From contig NZ_WHNP01000068.1 in assembly GCF_009362735.1 (NCBI RefSeq), positions 1 through 35,469 on the forward strand: DNA of 35,469 nt. Reading direction: 5' to 3'. This document shows, piece by piece, positions 1 through 7,976 of the stretch (within the stretch, counting starts at the first letter, position 1; each line of letters starts with the position of its first letter). The translations under genes and the position numbers were made by a program. Source of the DNA: Paraburkholderia franconis (GTDB taxonomy: Bacteria; Pseudomonadota; Gammaproteobacteria; Burkholderiales; Burkholderiaceae). Below the pieces are notes generated by a model that made no database searches, was not told the origin of the DNA, and saw only the letters and a list, made by a program, of their open reading frames with translations.

Positions 1-183
1 GCTACGGCCGGCTTCGTGCATTAACTCGTCGATGCTGGCGCGGGTGTTCTGAATCAGATCGAGCATGGGCAACAGGAGCTGACTGTTCTCGGCAAAACAG
101 GCGCGCAGCCCGTCCGGGTCCTGCTTGGGCACCACGTGCAACGGCGCGCTGGCGCTTTGGGGCTTCTTCTTGGTACGCTTCAT
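1..183 (-). CDS. Transposase N-terminal fragment, probably IS256-like
   Basis: The minus-strand reading frame starts at an ATG complementary to 181-183 and runs off the left edge, giving 61 residues. It begins MKRTKKKPQS and continues with a stretch like LLPMLDLIQNTRASIDELMH. The basic N-terminus followed by an amphipathic helical region resembles the start of transposases I associate with the IS256/mutator group, but no catalytic residues are inside the window, so the family is only a guess. The adjoining gene on the right has lost its 5' end, as expected for a mobile-element boundary. The alternative is a non-transposase hypothetical protein. Confidence 0.5.
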   Translation of the reverse strand, partial: MKRTKKKPQSASAPLHVVPKQDPDGLRACFAENSQLLLPMLDLIQNTRASIDELMHEAGRS

Positions 184-185
184 TT

Positions 186-263
186 GGCGGTTCTCCTTGG
201 TCCCCTGTCCGGGAAGTTGGTCGTCGAAACCCGATTCTCTCGGATTTCCAACGGGGAACCGCC
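186..263. repeat. Inverted repeat at presumed IS edge
   Basis: GGCGGTTCTCC at 186-196 is matched by GGGGAACCGCC at 253-263 as a near-perfect inverted repeat (10 of 11). It lies between the transposase start codon and the first recognisable kinase codons. It could be a sub-terminal repeat of the insertion element or a hairpin protecting the transposase gene from outside transcription. The real element terminus cannot be fixed without its other end. Confidence 0.35.
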
Positions 264-300
264 GCCTTCAACCTTCAACTACGCCCGGGACATTGCCACG

Positions 301-1015
301 TGCGTCGAAGTGGATGCATTGCGGCCCACCGGCATGATGCTCAAGACGAAGAGCGATGACGGAACCGACCCAAAGACGGAGTATTTCAGGAGAGGGTCGG
401 CTGCGAGCGCGCTCTCAATTTCCGACTTCGTGCCGTCGTATGTGATGGGTGCGCGACACCTACATTTGACGGGAATCAACCCTGCGCTTTCGAACGAGAC
501 ACGGGAGTTGTCCTTTCACTCTGCGCGAGAGATGCGGGCGGCGGGAAAGACAGTTTCGTTCGACCCGAACCTGCGTCCTGCCTTGTGGCCAAGCCGTTCC
601 GAGATGGTCGAGACGCTCAACGAGCTGGCATCGCATGCAGACATCGTCATGCCCGGGCTCGGTGAAGGCACCATTCTCACGGGAAGAAGGGCCGGAAGAC
701 ATCGCCAGCTTCTATCTCAATCGCGGCGCGAAGCTGGTGATTATCAAACTGGGTGAACGCGGTGCGTACTTCCAGAGTAGCGACGAGGCGAAGATTGTGC
801 CGGCTTATCCCGTTGCGAAAGTCGTCGATACCGTGGGTGCCGGTGACGGGTTCGCCGTCGGCGTCATGAGTGCGCTTCTGGAGGGCCACTCCGTCACTGA
901 AGCGGTCGCACGGGGCAACTGGATTGGGTCACTGGCTATCCAGGTCATCGGAGACTCGGAAGGGCTGCCCACGCGCGCGACGCTTGAACAGCATGAGGCA
1001 GCGATACGGGCCTGA
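301..1015 (+). pseudogene. kdgK: 2-dehydro-3-deoxygluconate kinase (PfkB family), 5'-truncated and frameshifted
   Basis: Two reading frames together give the C-terminal three quarters of a PfkB-family sugar kinase. The first carries RPTGMMLKTKSDDG, EYFRRGSAAS, HLHLTGINPALS and FDPNLRPALW. After a one-base shift near 680-690 the second carries EDIASFYLNRGAKLVIIKLG and the anionic-hole/catalytic signature DTVGAGDGFAVG, then SEGLPTRATLEQ. This order and wording match 2-keto-3-deoxygluconate kinases, which phosphorylate KDG in sugar-acid breakdown. The first roughly 80-90 residues, including the substrate-lid region, are missing next to the transposase fragment. With both a lost start and an internal frameshift it is almost certainly inactive. 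Confidence 0.8.
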
Positions 1016-1103
1016 GTGCATCGTCGCGACACAATTTCGCCTTCTGTCTTGCAAAACGGCGGCTAACCCAACAGACGGGCCGCGACATTAAGTACGCTGA
1101 GGT

Positions 1104-1472
1104 TCAGTGGGCGACCGGGCGGGTACGCCACCAAGCCATTAAACTTGCCACGAATACACCCCAGCACGCACCAAGGACCAGCATTATGAGCGGAATGGCG
1201 GCGCACGTCGCGTCGAACGAGAGTGCGCGCAGTAGACGCGGCAATGCAGACTGGTCACTGGCCGTAAGGAACACGACGAAGAGTCCAGTAGACACAGCAG
1301 TGAGCCCATGCACGAAGGCACGGGCAGGCCGCACACGGTAGCGGACGATTAGGTAGGCGAAAAAGTAGGCGACGGCAGCAGGAGCGACCAGCAAGAGCGA
1401 GAAGAGCACGTCGTGCTGGACTGCAAAGCCCATCAACGCCTCATGCACATTGTCCAGCGCTGCTTTCAACAT
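1104..1472 (-). CDS. Small integral membrane protein, unknown function
   Basis: The 122-residue protein has three clear hydrophobic segments: around VLFSLLLVAPAAVAYFFAYL, AFVHGLTAVSTGLFVVFLTA and AAIPLIMLVLGACWGVFVAS. Positive residues (RYRVRPAR) between the first and second suggest a cytoplasmic loop. I chose the ATG at 1472 over an upstream in-frame start because GAGGG lies nine bases before it and the upstream residues look non-native. No family was recognised. It stands alone between the kinase pseudogene and the Uma2 gene. Confidence 0.6.
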   Translation of the reverse strand: MLKAALDNVHEALMGFAVQHDVLFSLLLVAPAAVAYFFAYLIVRYRVRPARAFVHGLTAVSTGLFVVFLTASDQSALPRLLRALSFDATCAAIPLIMLVLGACWGVFVASLMAWWRTRPVAH

Positions 1473-1780
1473 TCTGTTTTGCCCTCGTGCGACGTTCTCG
1501 TCGGTGCCAGTTTCACCCGTTTGCCGACATCGAACCGACCAGCCTGACGACTGGGGAAACAGCTCTGCCATCGACAACTTGCGGCTCAACTTGAGCCCGT
1601 CAGCCCAATTTTGGCGAGCGGGTCATATATTGTCGTGGCGTCGTCACATGAAGCGGCGCGAGGTCGGAAACTCTTCGCTTATCGAAATTTTCGACAACTT
1701 TGACCGGTACCACCTTTGAAACCAGGTCCGACTTTCACCATTGCTTTTAGGCAAGATGTCTGGAGCGATGCCGATGTACG

Positions 1781-2308
1781 TCACGCCCACGCGAAAAACA
1801 TCGGGTCCGGTTCGAGGGTCACGCGAAACAAGGATGGCGCACGCGGACCGTCTAGCCCTCGAAATTCAACCTTCCCGAGAGGGCCGACGATAATGACTTC
1901 CTGCGCACCGCTGTTGAGGTAGGCGTCAGCCTTGCGCTCAACTTGGTCGGCGTCATTGTCGTCCGCGAGCACCTCGATGCACAGGTCGGGAACGGAAAGT
2001 AACGGGGTGTCCGAATCGATTTCCGGCCACTTCTCCTCGGGCATCCACACGACATCGGCGATGCAGATTCCGAACGCACGGGTCGTTACCGCTTGACGCA
2101 TCGCTACCCGAGGCCCCAACTGCGAGGCAAGCTGGCAGAACATGTCGGTGACGAGAAGTTGATGCCATGGACACACCCGTCGATGGTCGATGACTCGTCC
2201 GAGCGGGTCAACTTCGTACTCAACTGGTCCGTCGCTAGTCGCATGCGCAGCCAGGTTTCGCCATACTGCCAACAGCCTGTCTTGGTCCGGGAGATTTTGC
2301 GCTTTCAT
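1781..2308 (-). CDS. Uma2 family (DUF820) putative restriction-endonuclease-fold protein
   Basis: The 175-residue protein shows the DUF820/Uma2 layout of the PD-(D/E)XK superfamily: IADVVWMPEEKW, then PDLCIEVLADDN, and a later helix-strand with KADAYLNSGAQEVIIVGP. The E of CIEVL and the K of KADAYL occupy the usual active-site positions. The family is widespread in cyanobacteria and environmental bacteria and no cellular role is established. The start is the ATG at 2308, preceded by GGCGGAGAG; the frame extends a few codons further to a TTG. A paralogue with the same motifs lies at 24415-24972. Confidence 0.75.
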   Translation of the reverse strand: MKAQNLPDQDRLLAVWRNLAAHATSDGPVEYEVDPLGRVIDHRRVCPWHQLLVTDMFCQLASQLGPRVAMRQAVTTRAFGICIADVVWMPEEKWPEIDSDTPLLSVPDLCIEVLADDNDADQVERKADAYLNSGAQEVIIVGPLGKVEFRGLDGPRAPSLFRVTLEPDPMFFAWA

Positions 2309-2422
2309 GATGCTCTCCGCCAAAGAGACAATTTCAGTGTATACCCCCGCGAAGCGGGGCGATAAGGCGAGTCGGCCGCATCGCAGTTAACAAACAATCC
2401 ACGCGCTGTGCGTCGCACCAAA

Positions 2423-2780
2423 ACACTCCGTGTTGACCACGAGTATCACGCCTGTTTTGAAGCGCAACAGTGCGAGACCCGCTGACAGCTCGACAAGTAG
2501 CGACGGCCAGTCGAGAGCACCTTTTATCCCATGTGGCCGCAGCACGCGCAGGGCCGAAAAATACGGCGAGCTTCACGGCTACGCCAACTATGGCGTCGGT
2601 TATGCCGGTCAAAGGAGCGGTGATGAGATTGCCGGGCGTCGTCTCGATGAACGGACCGCCCAGCATGATGAAGGACGGCAAAAACGTAAAGAACGTCACA
2701 ATCATCGAGGCGACGATGGCGGAAGCCAGAACAGCGTCCGACACTAATGCGGCCTTACAGTAGCACGTAGCCGTCGATGT
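2423..2780 (-). pseudogene. chrA: Chromate transporter remnant (C-terminal part, frameshifted)
   Basis: One minus-strand frame reads TFFTFLPSFIMLGGPFIE, then LITAPLTGITDAIVGVAV and KLAVFF. A one-base shift near 2555 leads into ALRVLRPHGIKGALDWPSLL and then AGLALLRFKTGVILVVN. This is the conserved C-terminal half of ChrA chromate/sulfate-type transporters (FLPSF, PF-E, ITAAVVG, FKTGVI). No N-terminal half or start is visible, and another shift probably lies near 2770. The gene is a decayed fragment and not a functional resistance determinant. Confidence 0.7.
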
Positions 2781-2883
2781 GAGGGTAGGGCCGAACAGCG
2801 CCGTCACGGCGACAATTGCCGCAACGCGTGGCCGCCTCACGCCCATTGCGCGGCCGCAGCCAGCAGGATATTCGGCAGCCAGC

Positions 2884-3108
2884 TCAGTTTAAAGTATCGG
2901 CCTTCGGCAACGGTAAAAAGTAGATTTCCGTGCCCGAATTTCGTATCTCTTCGTCGTCGACCGTGTAGTCGGTGGGCGCATCGGCCACCGCTTCGTCGGT
3001 CGCGAGCCGAAACAACCGGATGGTGCCCGCCGCACGCAAGGTCTTACACTTCTGCGCATGTCGATAGACGGACGTTGTGCGAACGAGGCGGCGCGTTTTG
3101 AGGCCCAT
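2884..3108 (-). CDS. Small hypothetical protein, 74 residues
   Basis: The ATG at 3108 is preceded by a strong GGGGGAAAAG ribosome site, the main reason to accept it. The protein has a basic N-terminal half (GLKTRRLVRTTSVYRHAQ) and an acidic middle (TDYTVDDEEIRNSG), ending FLPLPKADTLN. No signal peptide, membrane segment or known motif is visible. Upstream lies a 450-base stretch with no secure gene. Confidence 0.45.
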   Translation of the reverse strand: MGLKTRRLVRTTSVYRHAQKCKTLRAAGTIRLFRLATDEAVADAPTDYTVDDEEIRNSGTEIYFLPLPKADTLN

Positions 3109-3560
3109 CTTTTCCCCCTTTGTCGCGCTGCGCGATAAACTTCATAAGACACTTTAACTCTAGGTGCCTCACCTCATTCTGGCAAGGGAAGGCAACCCTA
3201 TAACTTCTGCTGCGCAGCCACAAAAAACTTCGCAAACACCGTGCCTGCGCTCGACTCCAGCAGACGACGGCAAGATGGAAGTGCAAGACTGAAGTGCAAG
3301 CTCAACCCGCAGCTCCAGCGGGCTTGGCCGTCCTTGGCGACGTGACCATTGACGAAGCCGTCAGCCGTAAAAAATCCAGCGAGCCACCGTTTTATGCACG
3401 CGAGAATGGCCGCGCAGTTGGCACAGCGTCGCCGAGCGCGGTCATCTGGCGGGTCGCTGATTCGATACGCGACTGGCACTGTTGCCGGGGCTGCGACGGC
3501 AGTTGCGTTGGACAGGAGGTGCGCTGTTCCCAACGGCTACAGAAATAACGCGGAGAAGTG
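3109..3560. other. Intergenic stretch without a supported gene
   Basis: Several overlapping open frames exist on both strands (for example 3198-3533 minus and 3294-3548 plus). None has a good ribosome site, family motif or convincing composition. The segment serves as the leader of both the minus gene ending at 2884 and the plus pair starting at 3561. Confidence 0.4.
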
Positions 3561-3905
3561 ATGAAACCAGTGATTTGCGGCCTCGTCGCCATGGTCGTGG
3601 CGTCCCCGGTATTCGCCGGCGAGCACTATAGGCAGGTGTGGAATCCCCCGGAAGCGCGCGGCATGCTACACGTCCAGCCAGACCACAAGTCACCACCGCA
3701 TCGCCGTGCGAACGTCTGTATCGCTCACACCAGGGCGCATCATCGTCAGGTTGTAGCGACGGCATCAGTTCCGAAAACACCAGGTGCCTCCACTGCAAGC
3801 CGGGCGCGCCGGCCACGATTTGATGACCTTCCAAGACAGATAACTCCCGAAGGCAACGTGCTTCGCGTCGGTGGCCGGATGGCCCGTATAGAGGTCGAAC
3901 ACTGA
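3561..3905 (+). CDS. Exported hypothetical protein, 114 residues
   Basis: The N-terminus MKPVICGLVAMVVASPVFAG is a textbook Sec signal peptide with a predicted cut after VFA. The mature part begins GEHYRQVWNPPEARG, is rich in His, Pro and Arg in the middle, and ends in TPEGNVLRVGGRMARIEVE. I recall related exported proteins in Burkholderiales with the same two ends, but no function is known to me. The start is set by GGAGA five bases before the ATG; an in-frame GTG lies directly before it. Its stop overlaps the start of the next gene, so the pair is translationally coupled. Confidence 0.65.
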   Translation: MKPVICGLVAMVVASPVFAGEHYRQVWNPPEARGMLHVQPDHKSPPHRRANVCIAHTRAHHRQVVATASVPKTPGASTASRARRPRFDDLPRQITPEGNVLRVGGRMARIEVEH

Positions 3906-4123
3906 TGCAAAGCGAAAAGCACAAAGGTTATGTCCTCTGGGGCCACGCCATCCTGCAGCAGAAAGATATCCTGCGGGCCGAGAAATACGCGGCGAGCGGC
4001 ACAATCACCGGGGACAACAGGGTCATCGAAGCGTCCGGTGTGCTCGATGATTTCGACACTCACGAAGAAGCGGAAACGGCGGGGCTTGCCTGGGTCCGTG
4101 CCTGGGTCGACAACCACGGCTAA
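3905..4123 (+). CDS. Small conserved hypothetical protein, 72 residues
   Basis: The ATG overlaps the upstream stop in a TGATG arrangement, strong evidence for an operon with the exported protein before it. The sequence carries ASGTITGDNRVIEASGVLDD followed by an acidic helix and GLAWVRAWVDNHG at the C-terminus. The pattern resembles small cytoplasmic proteins common in Burkholderia, to which no function has been assigned. No membrane segment or signal is seen. Confidence 0.6.
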   Translation: MQSEKHKGYVLWGHAILQQKDILRAEKYAASGTITGDNRVIEASGVLDDFDTHEEAETAGLAWVRAWVDNHG

Positions 4124-4472
4124 GGGCATTGCACGTTTGCCGGCTATCGGCCGGTTAAGGGCATCGAGAAGAAGACGGGCTGATAAAAGCTTCGTGCTTC
4201 GACACAGGACATATCTAAAACGTCCTCTCGAACAGGATATAAGGTCGTTTCGCTACAGATGTCTTTAACTTCCTCATCGTTCGAAGAGTTCATTAAGACA
4301 TTAAAGCCATCTATTGGATGGAACTCTTTTTAGGGGTTGGCGGCGCTCCTCCGGAGCGCCCTGATTAGGCCTCCAGCATCATCAAGGTCCAACGCCACGC
4401 TCTGCGGACCGCCCGCAAAGACCGTTCGTGAGCCCCCGGAAATAAGTAGCATCCGGCAGAATCAAACGCGCG
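4124..4472. other. Intergenic region with two hairpins
   Basis: No gene is supported here. A short CCGGC/GCCGG hairpin follows the 72-residue gene at about 4140-4153, and a strong hairpin (GGCGCTCC at 4342-4349, GGAGCGCC at 4353-4360) lies downstream of the minus-strand gene that ends at 4473. Neither has a clear T-run, so they may be rho-independent-like or merely stabilising 3' structures. Part of 4195-4330 is visibly lower in GC than its surroundings. Confidence 0.4.
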
Positions 4473-4811
4473 CTACGCTGGAGCAAACACAATAGCGCCA
4501 CGGCCATCGATGTGCGTAAAGCTTCGGACAAAGCGATATGGCTGGCCATCAATTTCCAGAAAGTTGATTCCCGCATGTGTCAAACCGAGAATCTCATCAG
4601 CCAGTACTGCCTCAATCGTCCCAAAGCTGCGCAAATCGTCGTGCGACCCAGCCGGGTCTCCGACGTACATCGCACATGTCTGGGCACGAGGTCTCATCAT
4701 AATGAGACTTCCGCCCATATCGAGCGCGAGTTCAAGATACTCAGCCAGGGTCAGCAGCGACGCTGGCGCCTGCTGTTGTGTTCCGTTACCCGAACTGAAA
4801 TCCACTGCCAT
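4473..4811 (-). CDS. Hypothetical protein, downstream member of a tandem paralogous pair
   Basis: The 112-residue protein contains LAEYLEL, GGSLIMM, MYVG, ADEILGLT and FVRSFTH, and ends in VFAPA. By eye it is identical to the protein encoded at 4876-5253 at about 52 of 92 aligned positions with no gap, so the two arose by duplication. The ATG at 4811 was chosen because AGGG lies eight bases upstream; an earlier in-frame ATG at 4844 has no ribosome site. No recognised domain; probably a small soluble alpha/beta protein. Confidence 0.6.
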   Translation of the reverse strand: MAVDFSSGNGTQQQAPASLLTLAEYLELALDMGGSLIMMRPRAQTCAMYVGDPAGSHDDLRSFGTIEAVLADEILGLTHAGINFLEIDGQPYRFVRSFTHIDGRGAIVFAPA

Positions 4812-4875
4812 ATTGCCGCCCTGTCGAACACGATTACGATGCATCTTGGCCCGCCGCCTGGCTGCCGCTGCTCCG

Positions 4876-5253
4876 CTATAAGCGCCCGGGTATGCATCCG
4901 GCCTGCTTTTCCGAAGCCTGTGCAGGCGCGAATACCGCCGCGCCCCGGTCCCCGAAGTGCGTGAAGCTTCGAACGAAGTAATACTGACGCCCCGCGATTT
5001 CTACCCGGTTTCGTCCGACCTTTGTCAGCCGAAGAATTCCATCGGCAATTGTCCCTGCGACCGTTCCACAGAAAGCCAGGTCGGCCTGCCCTGCCGCGAC
5101 ATTACCTACATACATTCCGCAGACATCATCGCATTGTTGCATCATGATGAGGCTCCCTCCCTTGCGAAGGGGCAACTCGAGATATTCCGCAAGCATCATC
5201 AGCGCCTCCTGCTCCAATTGTTGTCGGCCAGCGCGCGAGCCAGAAGTTGTCAT
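4876..5253 (-). CDS. Hypothetical protein, upstream member of a tandem paralogous pair
   Basis: The 125-residue protein shares LAEYLEL, GGSLIMM, C-MYVG, FVRSFTH and VFAPA with its downstream neighbour, in the same order and spacing. An excellent GAGGAGGTG ribosome site just before the ATG at 5253 fixes the start. Beyond the shared core it carries an extra C-terminal tail after VFAPAQ (about 16 residues) that the sister lacks. The gap to the next gene is only 64 bases, so both are probably one transcript. Function unknown. Confidence 0.65.
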   Translation of the reverse strand: MTTSGSRAGRQQLEQEALMMLAEYLELPLRKGGSLIMMQQCDDVCGMYVGNVAAGQADLAFCGTVAGTIADGILRLTKVGRNRVEIAGRQYYFVRSFTHFGDRGAAVFAPAQASEKQAGCIPGRL

Positions 5254-5651
5254 GGGAACACCTCCTCAGAACTGCTGCTCGAAGTAGTGCTGCTGCCTGA
5301 AATCCAATGGTAGCCTCACCATCAAACGGGAGTTCGGCAATTCCTGCCGACTCCCATTGAATCGTCATTGCGTCGCGGCAATACCGTCGCGAACTGCAGG
5401 CATTGGGACTTTGTAATCAGATGGACCGTTTGCTGGCAGCCATGTCTATCTTGCGCAGAACTGCCCGCAACGACCCCACCTTCATGGGTTGCCAAATCGC
5501 GGCGACCGTGATGCAGCAAGTCATGCGTTACCCGTGAACATGCTGATTGGCGGGTTTCATCTCGGCGTGGTACAAAGTCGTTCGTCGCGGCTGGTCGCGC
5601 CGTGCGATTCCACAATCGCGAATGCGACTCTCAACATTTACAGGATTCAAA
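5254..5651. other. Leader between divergent genes, including the csp 5' region
   Basis: No gene is supported in this 398-base stretch. It separates the minus-strand paralogue pair from the plus-strand cold-shock gene. Long structured leaders are usual before csp genes, and I expect part of this to be transcribed, but I could not identify a clear promoter or cold box. Confidence 0.35.
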
Positions 5652-5855
5652 ATGGCAACTGGAACAGTGAAGTGGTTCAACGACGCAAAGGGCTTCGGTT
5701 TCATCACCCCGGACGACGGTGGTGAAGACCTGTTCGCCCACTTCTCAGAAATCAAGACCGAGGGCTTCAAGTCGCTGCAGGAGAACCAAAAGGTCAGCTT
5801 CGACGTGAAGATGGGCCCCAAGGGCAAACAAGCCGCAAATATCAAGCCTGTCTAA
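5652..5855 (+). CDS. cspA: Cold-shock domain protein (CspA family)
   Basis: This is a complete 67-residue single cold-shock domain. RNP1 is KGFGFITP and RNP2 is DLFAHFS, with MATGTVKWFNDA at the start and GPKGKQAANI near the end. Such proteins bind single-stranded RNA and DNA, melt secondary structure, and act as RNA chaperones in the cytoplasm. The ATG is preceded by CAGGA. A second copy at 17838-18041 differs at ten positions. Which of the several usual csp paralogues this is cannot be told from sequence alone. Confidence 0.93.
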   Translation: MATGTVKWFNDAKGFGFITPDDGGEDLFAHFSEIKTEGFKSLQENQKVSFDVKMGPKGKQAANIKPV

Positions 5856-6344
5856 CAGGTCTGGACGCTCGCCTCGTTTTCAGTGAATGACCCGACAGGC
5901 GCGGGCCATCCATTTTTATTTTTACCTTCGGCTTTTCGGCCACCCGTAGATGAGATTGCGCATTCTGTGTGCGCTTTCGAGCGCAGCTTAAGCGTCGTGA
6001 ACAGTTTCGCGCAAACGATGTCAGCATAGAGTTGCCAGCCGCCTGCCGTCATTCAGCAGCGCCACCCGGCGATGTGGCCACGCAGGCGCGCAGAGCGTGC
6101 AATCTCTCTTGCCATGCGCCAAGTGATTTCACGTGAATAACATCTCGCGGTCCGGCGAAGGTCTGCATCGGGACGGGCTTGACAGTGACGTCAGTGTTGC
6201 CGGACTGCTCGGCGGTCGACACGACCATACCTCCTCGATGACGCGCCCCAAAAGAGAACTCGCAGCGCTTCGCCGAACGCTTACGGTGCGTTGTGCCGGG
6301 GTCTGCCGCGCGCCGTCCGCCACGCCGAAGGCACTCAGCTTCTG
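5856..6344. other. Intergenic stretch without a supported gene
   Basis: After the csp stop there is a short CCCG/CGGG stem followed by a T-rich run (about 5890-5930) that may end csp transcription. The rest, up to the RDD gene, shows only weak overlapping frames on both strands with no motif or ribosome site that I trust. Confidence 0.35.
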
Positions 6345-6794
6345 ATGCGCTACGCCACTTATTCCCAACGCGCCCGTGCTCTCTTCATCGATTCGATATG
6401 GTGGACGGTTATCGTCCTCTTCATACCGCTCGGGCCTTCGACCGATGACATCCTGGCGGCACCGGAAGCTTTGGCCTCGTCCATCATTCTCTGGCTTATG
6501 ATTGCCCAATGCATCCCGATACTGGTCACTGGCGTCCTCTGGGCCGTGTGGAGTACGTCACCGGGAAAGCGCGCGATGCGGCTACGAATCGTCGATGCCG
6601 ATACGGGAAAGCCAATGACAGTAAAGCAAGCTATCTTGCGCACTGTAGGCTATCTGCTCACTTTCGCAACGTGCGGAACTGGCTTCCTCTGGGTACTATT
6701 CAATCCACGGAAGCAGGCTCTGCATGACCGCGTGGCCAACACTGTGGTCATTGATGTTGCAGCCACAGTCGGCAACTTACCGACAAGGAAATGA
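6345..6794 (+). CDS. RDD family integral membrane protein
   Basis: The 149-residue protein starts MRYATYSQRARALFIDSIW, in which R, D and nearby residues form the start of the RDD domain. It has hydrophobic segments around WWTVIVLFIPLG, ILWLMIAQCIPILVTGVLWA and ILRTVGYLLTFATCGTGFLW. The SPGKRAMRLRIVD loop and FNPRKQALHDRVANTVVI end are typical of RDD proteins. The family is associated with ion transport or envelope homeostasis, but this member's role is unknown. The start is chosen by domain alignment; the ribosome site is weak. Confidence 0.8.
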   Translation: MRYATYSQRARALFIDSIWWTVIVLFIPLGPSTDDILAAPEALASSIILWLMIAQCIPILVTGVLWAVWSTSPGKRAMRLRIVDADTGKPMTVKQAILRTVGYLLTFATCGTGFLWVLFNPRKQALHDRVANTVVIDVAATVGNLPTRK

Positions 6795-7401
6795 GAGCGG
6801 GTTGCGCAGGTCGGGGGCGTTCGACACTGTCCGAGCTGACGGCGCGTTGCGCCGGTGATGCGAGAAAACGCACCACCTGCATTGCGCAAGTAACCGGGCG
6901 GCGACCGTTGCGTCACTGCCACCCGTCGTCGCCGGGCGTACTTACGGACGCGGTCCACGGCTGGCCGGCGCAGGCGCGCGGGCGATGTGGTAGCAGAACG
7001 GATTGGACGTAGGACGACTTTTCGCGGCTCGGCTCAGAACCGGCGCAACCCCTTCCGTCGGCGCCTTCTCGGTCGTAGTTCTTCTTCACCGCCGAATTTC
7101 GGCTCGACCCGATAGGCGTCGTCAAACGTGAACCATCGATGCTTATGCCGACGAGGAAATCGTTCGCTTCGTTCGCACCACTCGTCGGCAAGTCGAGACC
7201 CAGCATCATGGGTTCCCATCCCTTCCGGGAAAAGATGATTTCGTCGCCGTTCTGTGCTCCGATGTACTGCCGGATGCGACGCCCAAGCATCGGGGGCGAC
7301 GTTCGTTGACCCCGATGCGGGTCCTGCAGTGCGTCCCTGTGCTGCGAGGAGCAGCATGTGCAGTTTATCTTGCCCGTCTCGCCGACGGGTTTCGCCATCA
7401 T
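6795..7401. other. Intergenic stretch without a supported gene
   Basis: Long frames exist on the minus strand (6913-7401 and 7034-7357) but they overlap each other, lack ribosome sites and have composition typical of antisense high-GC frames. A fragment reading GDEIIFSRKGWEPMMLGLDL in one of them looks faintly protein-like and could be part of a dead gene; I cannot assign it. Confidence 0.35.
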
Positions 7402-7435
7402 ACGGAAACGCCCCCGGTTCTGGGGGCGTTTCCGT
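7402..7435 (-). terminator. Strong hairpin terminator
   Basis: A perfect 14-bp stem (7402-7415 with 7422-7435) closes a six-base loop. It begins two bases after the stop of the 52-residue gene on the minus strand, where a factor-independent terminator would be expected. There is no long T-run on either side, so efficiency is uncertain. Confidence 0.65.
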
Positions 7436-7436
7436 T

Positions 7437-7595
7437 TCAGGCTTTCGACTTGTTCTTGGTGCGCTGCTTGGCCATTTGAGGGCTTTTCTCGCCCTGCGCC
7501 TTTCCGGCAGCCTTCGCCGGCGAGGCTACCTTCTTCTTGCTCGACATCTCGGCTTCAGCCCCGTGAGGAGGTGAGGCCTTTCTGCGCGATGGCAT
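7437..7595 (-). CDS. Small lysine-rich basic protein, 52 residues
   Basis: The ATG at 7595 has a near-perfect AAGGAG ribosome site seven bases upstream. The product begins MPSRRKASPPHG and then becomes a Lys/Ala/Ser-rich tail (SSKKKVASPAKAAGK, QMAKQRTKNKSKA) with no hydrophobic core. The composition recalls histone-H1-like nucleoid or RNA-binding tails, and the protein is probably intrinsically disordered. A palindrome (GTGCCG TTA CGGCAC, 7615-7629) lies in its leader and a 14-bp hairpin directly follows its stop, framing a compact single-gene unit. The function is unknown. Confidence 0.65.
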   Translation of the reverse strand: MPSRRKASPPHGAEAEMSSKKKVASPAKAAGKAQGEKSPQMAKQRTKNKSKA

Positions 7596-7976
7596 GATGT
7601 ACTCCTTAGGTTTCGTGCCGTTACGGCACTTTCCACAATAGGTGGCACACTAGCGAGAATCAAGACTCGAATGCCACGCAACCTGAGGACGCCCGGCGAA
7701 AAATCCGTCGAGTCTTGAGAGGCCCTGCTGTGGCGCGCTCATTCGGTTGTCGCGGCGAGACTATGGCCACTGAGTTGATTGCGGTGATTCGTACGGATGG
7801 GACCGGGTTGCCGGCGATTCACACAATCCAGGCGCTGTAGCGCCAAATGGCCGCTCAATGCTTCGTTGGATTCTTCCGCTGTTGACCGCGTATCACCGTT
7901 TCTTGCCCTCGGGATGGAGGAACGTGGTGGACATCAGTCATGTACCAACATGGTGAGGTTGAGCGCGCTCACTCGC
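7596..7976. other. Intergenic region between two minus-strand genes
   Basis: The only clear element is the 15-bp palindrome at 7615-7629 (GTGCCG, TTA spacer, CGGCAC), about 20 bases upstream of the 52-residue gene's start, which could be an operator or a leader hairpin. No gene is supported in the remainder. Confidence 0.4.

Noticed and set aside
6913..7401. 162-codon minus-strand frame
   Set aside because: No ribosome site, overlaps an equally long frame, and composition changes along its length; only a short fragment looks natural.
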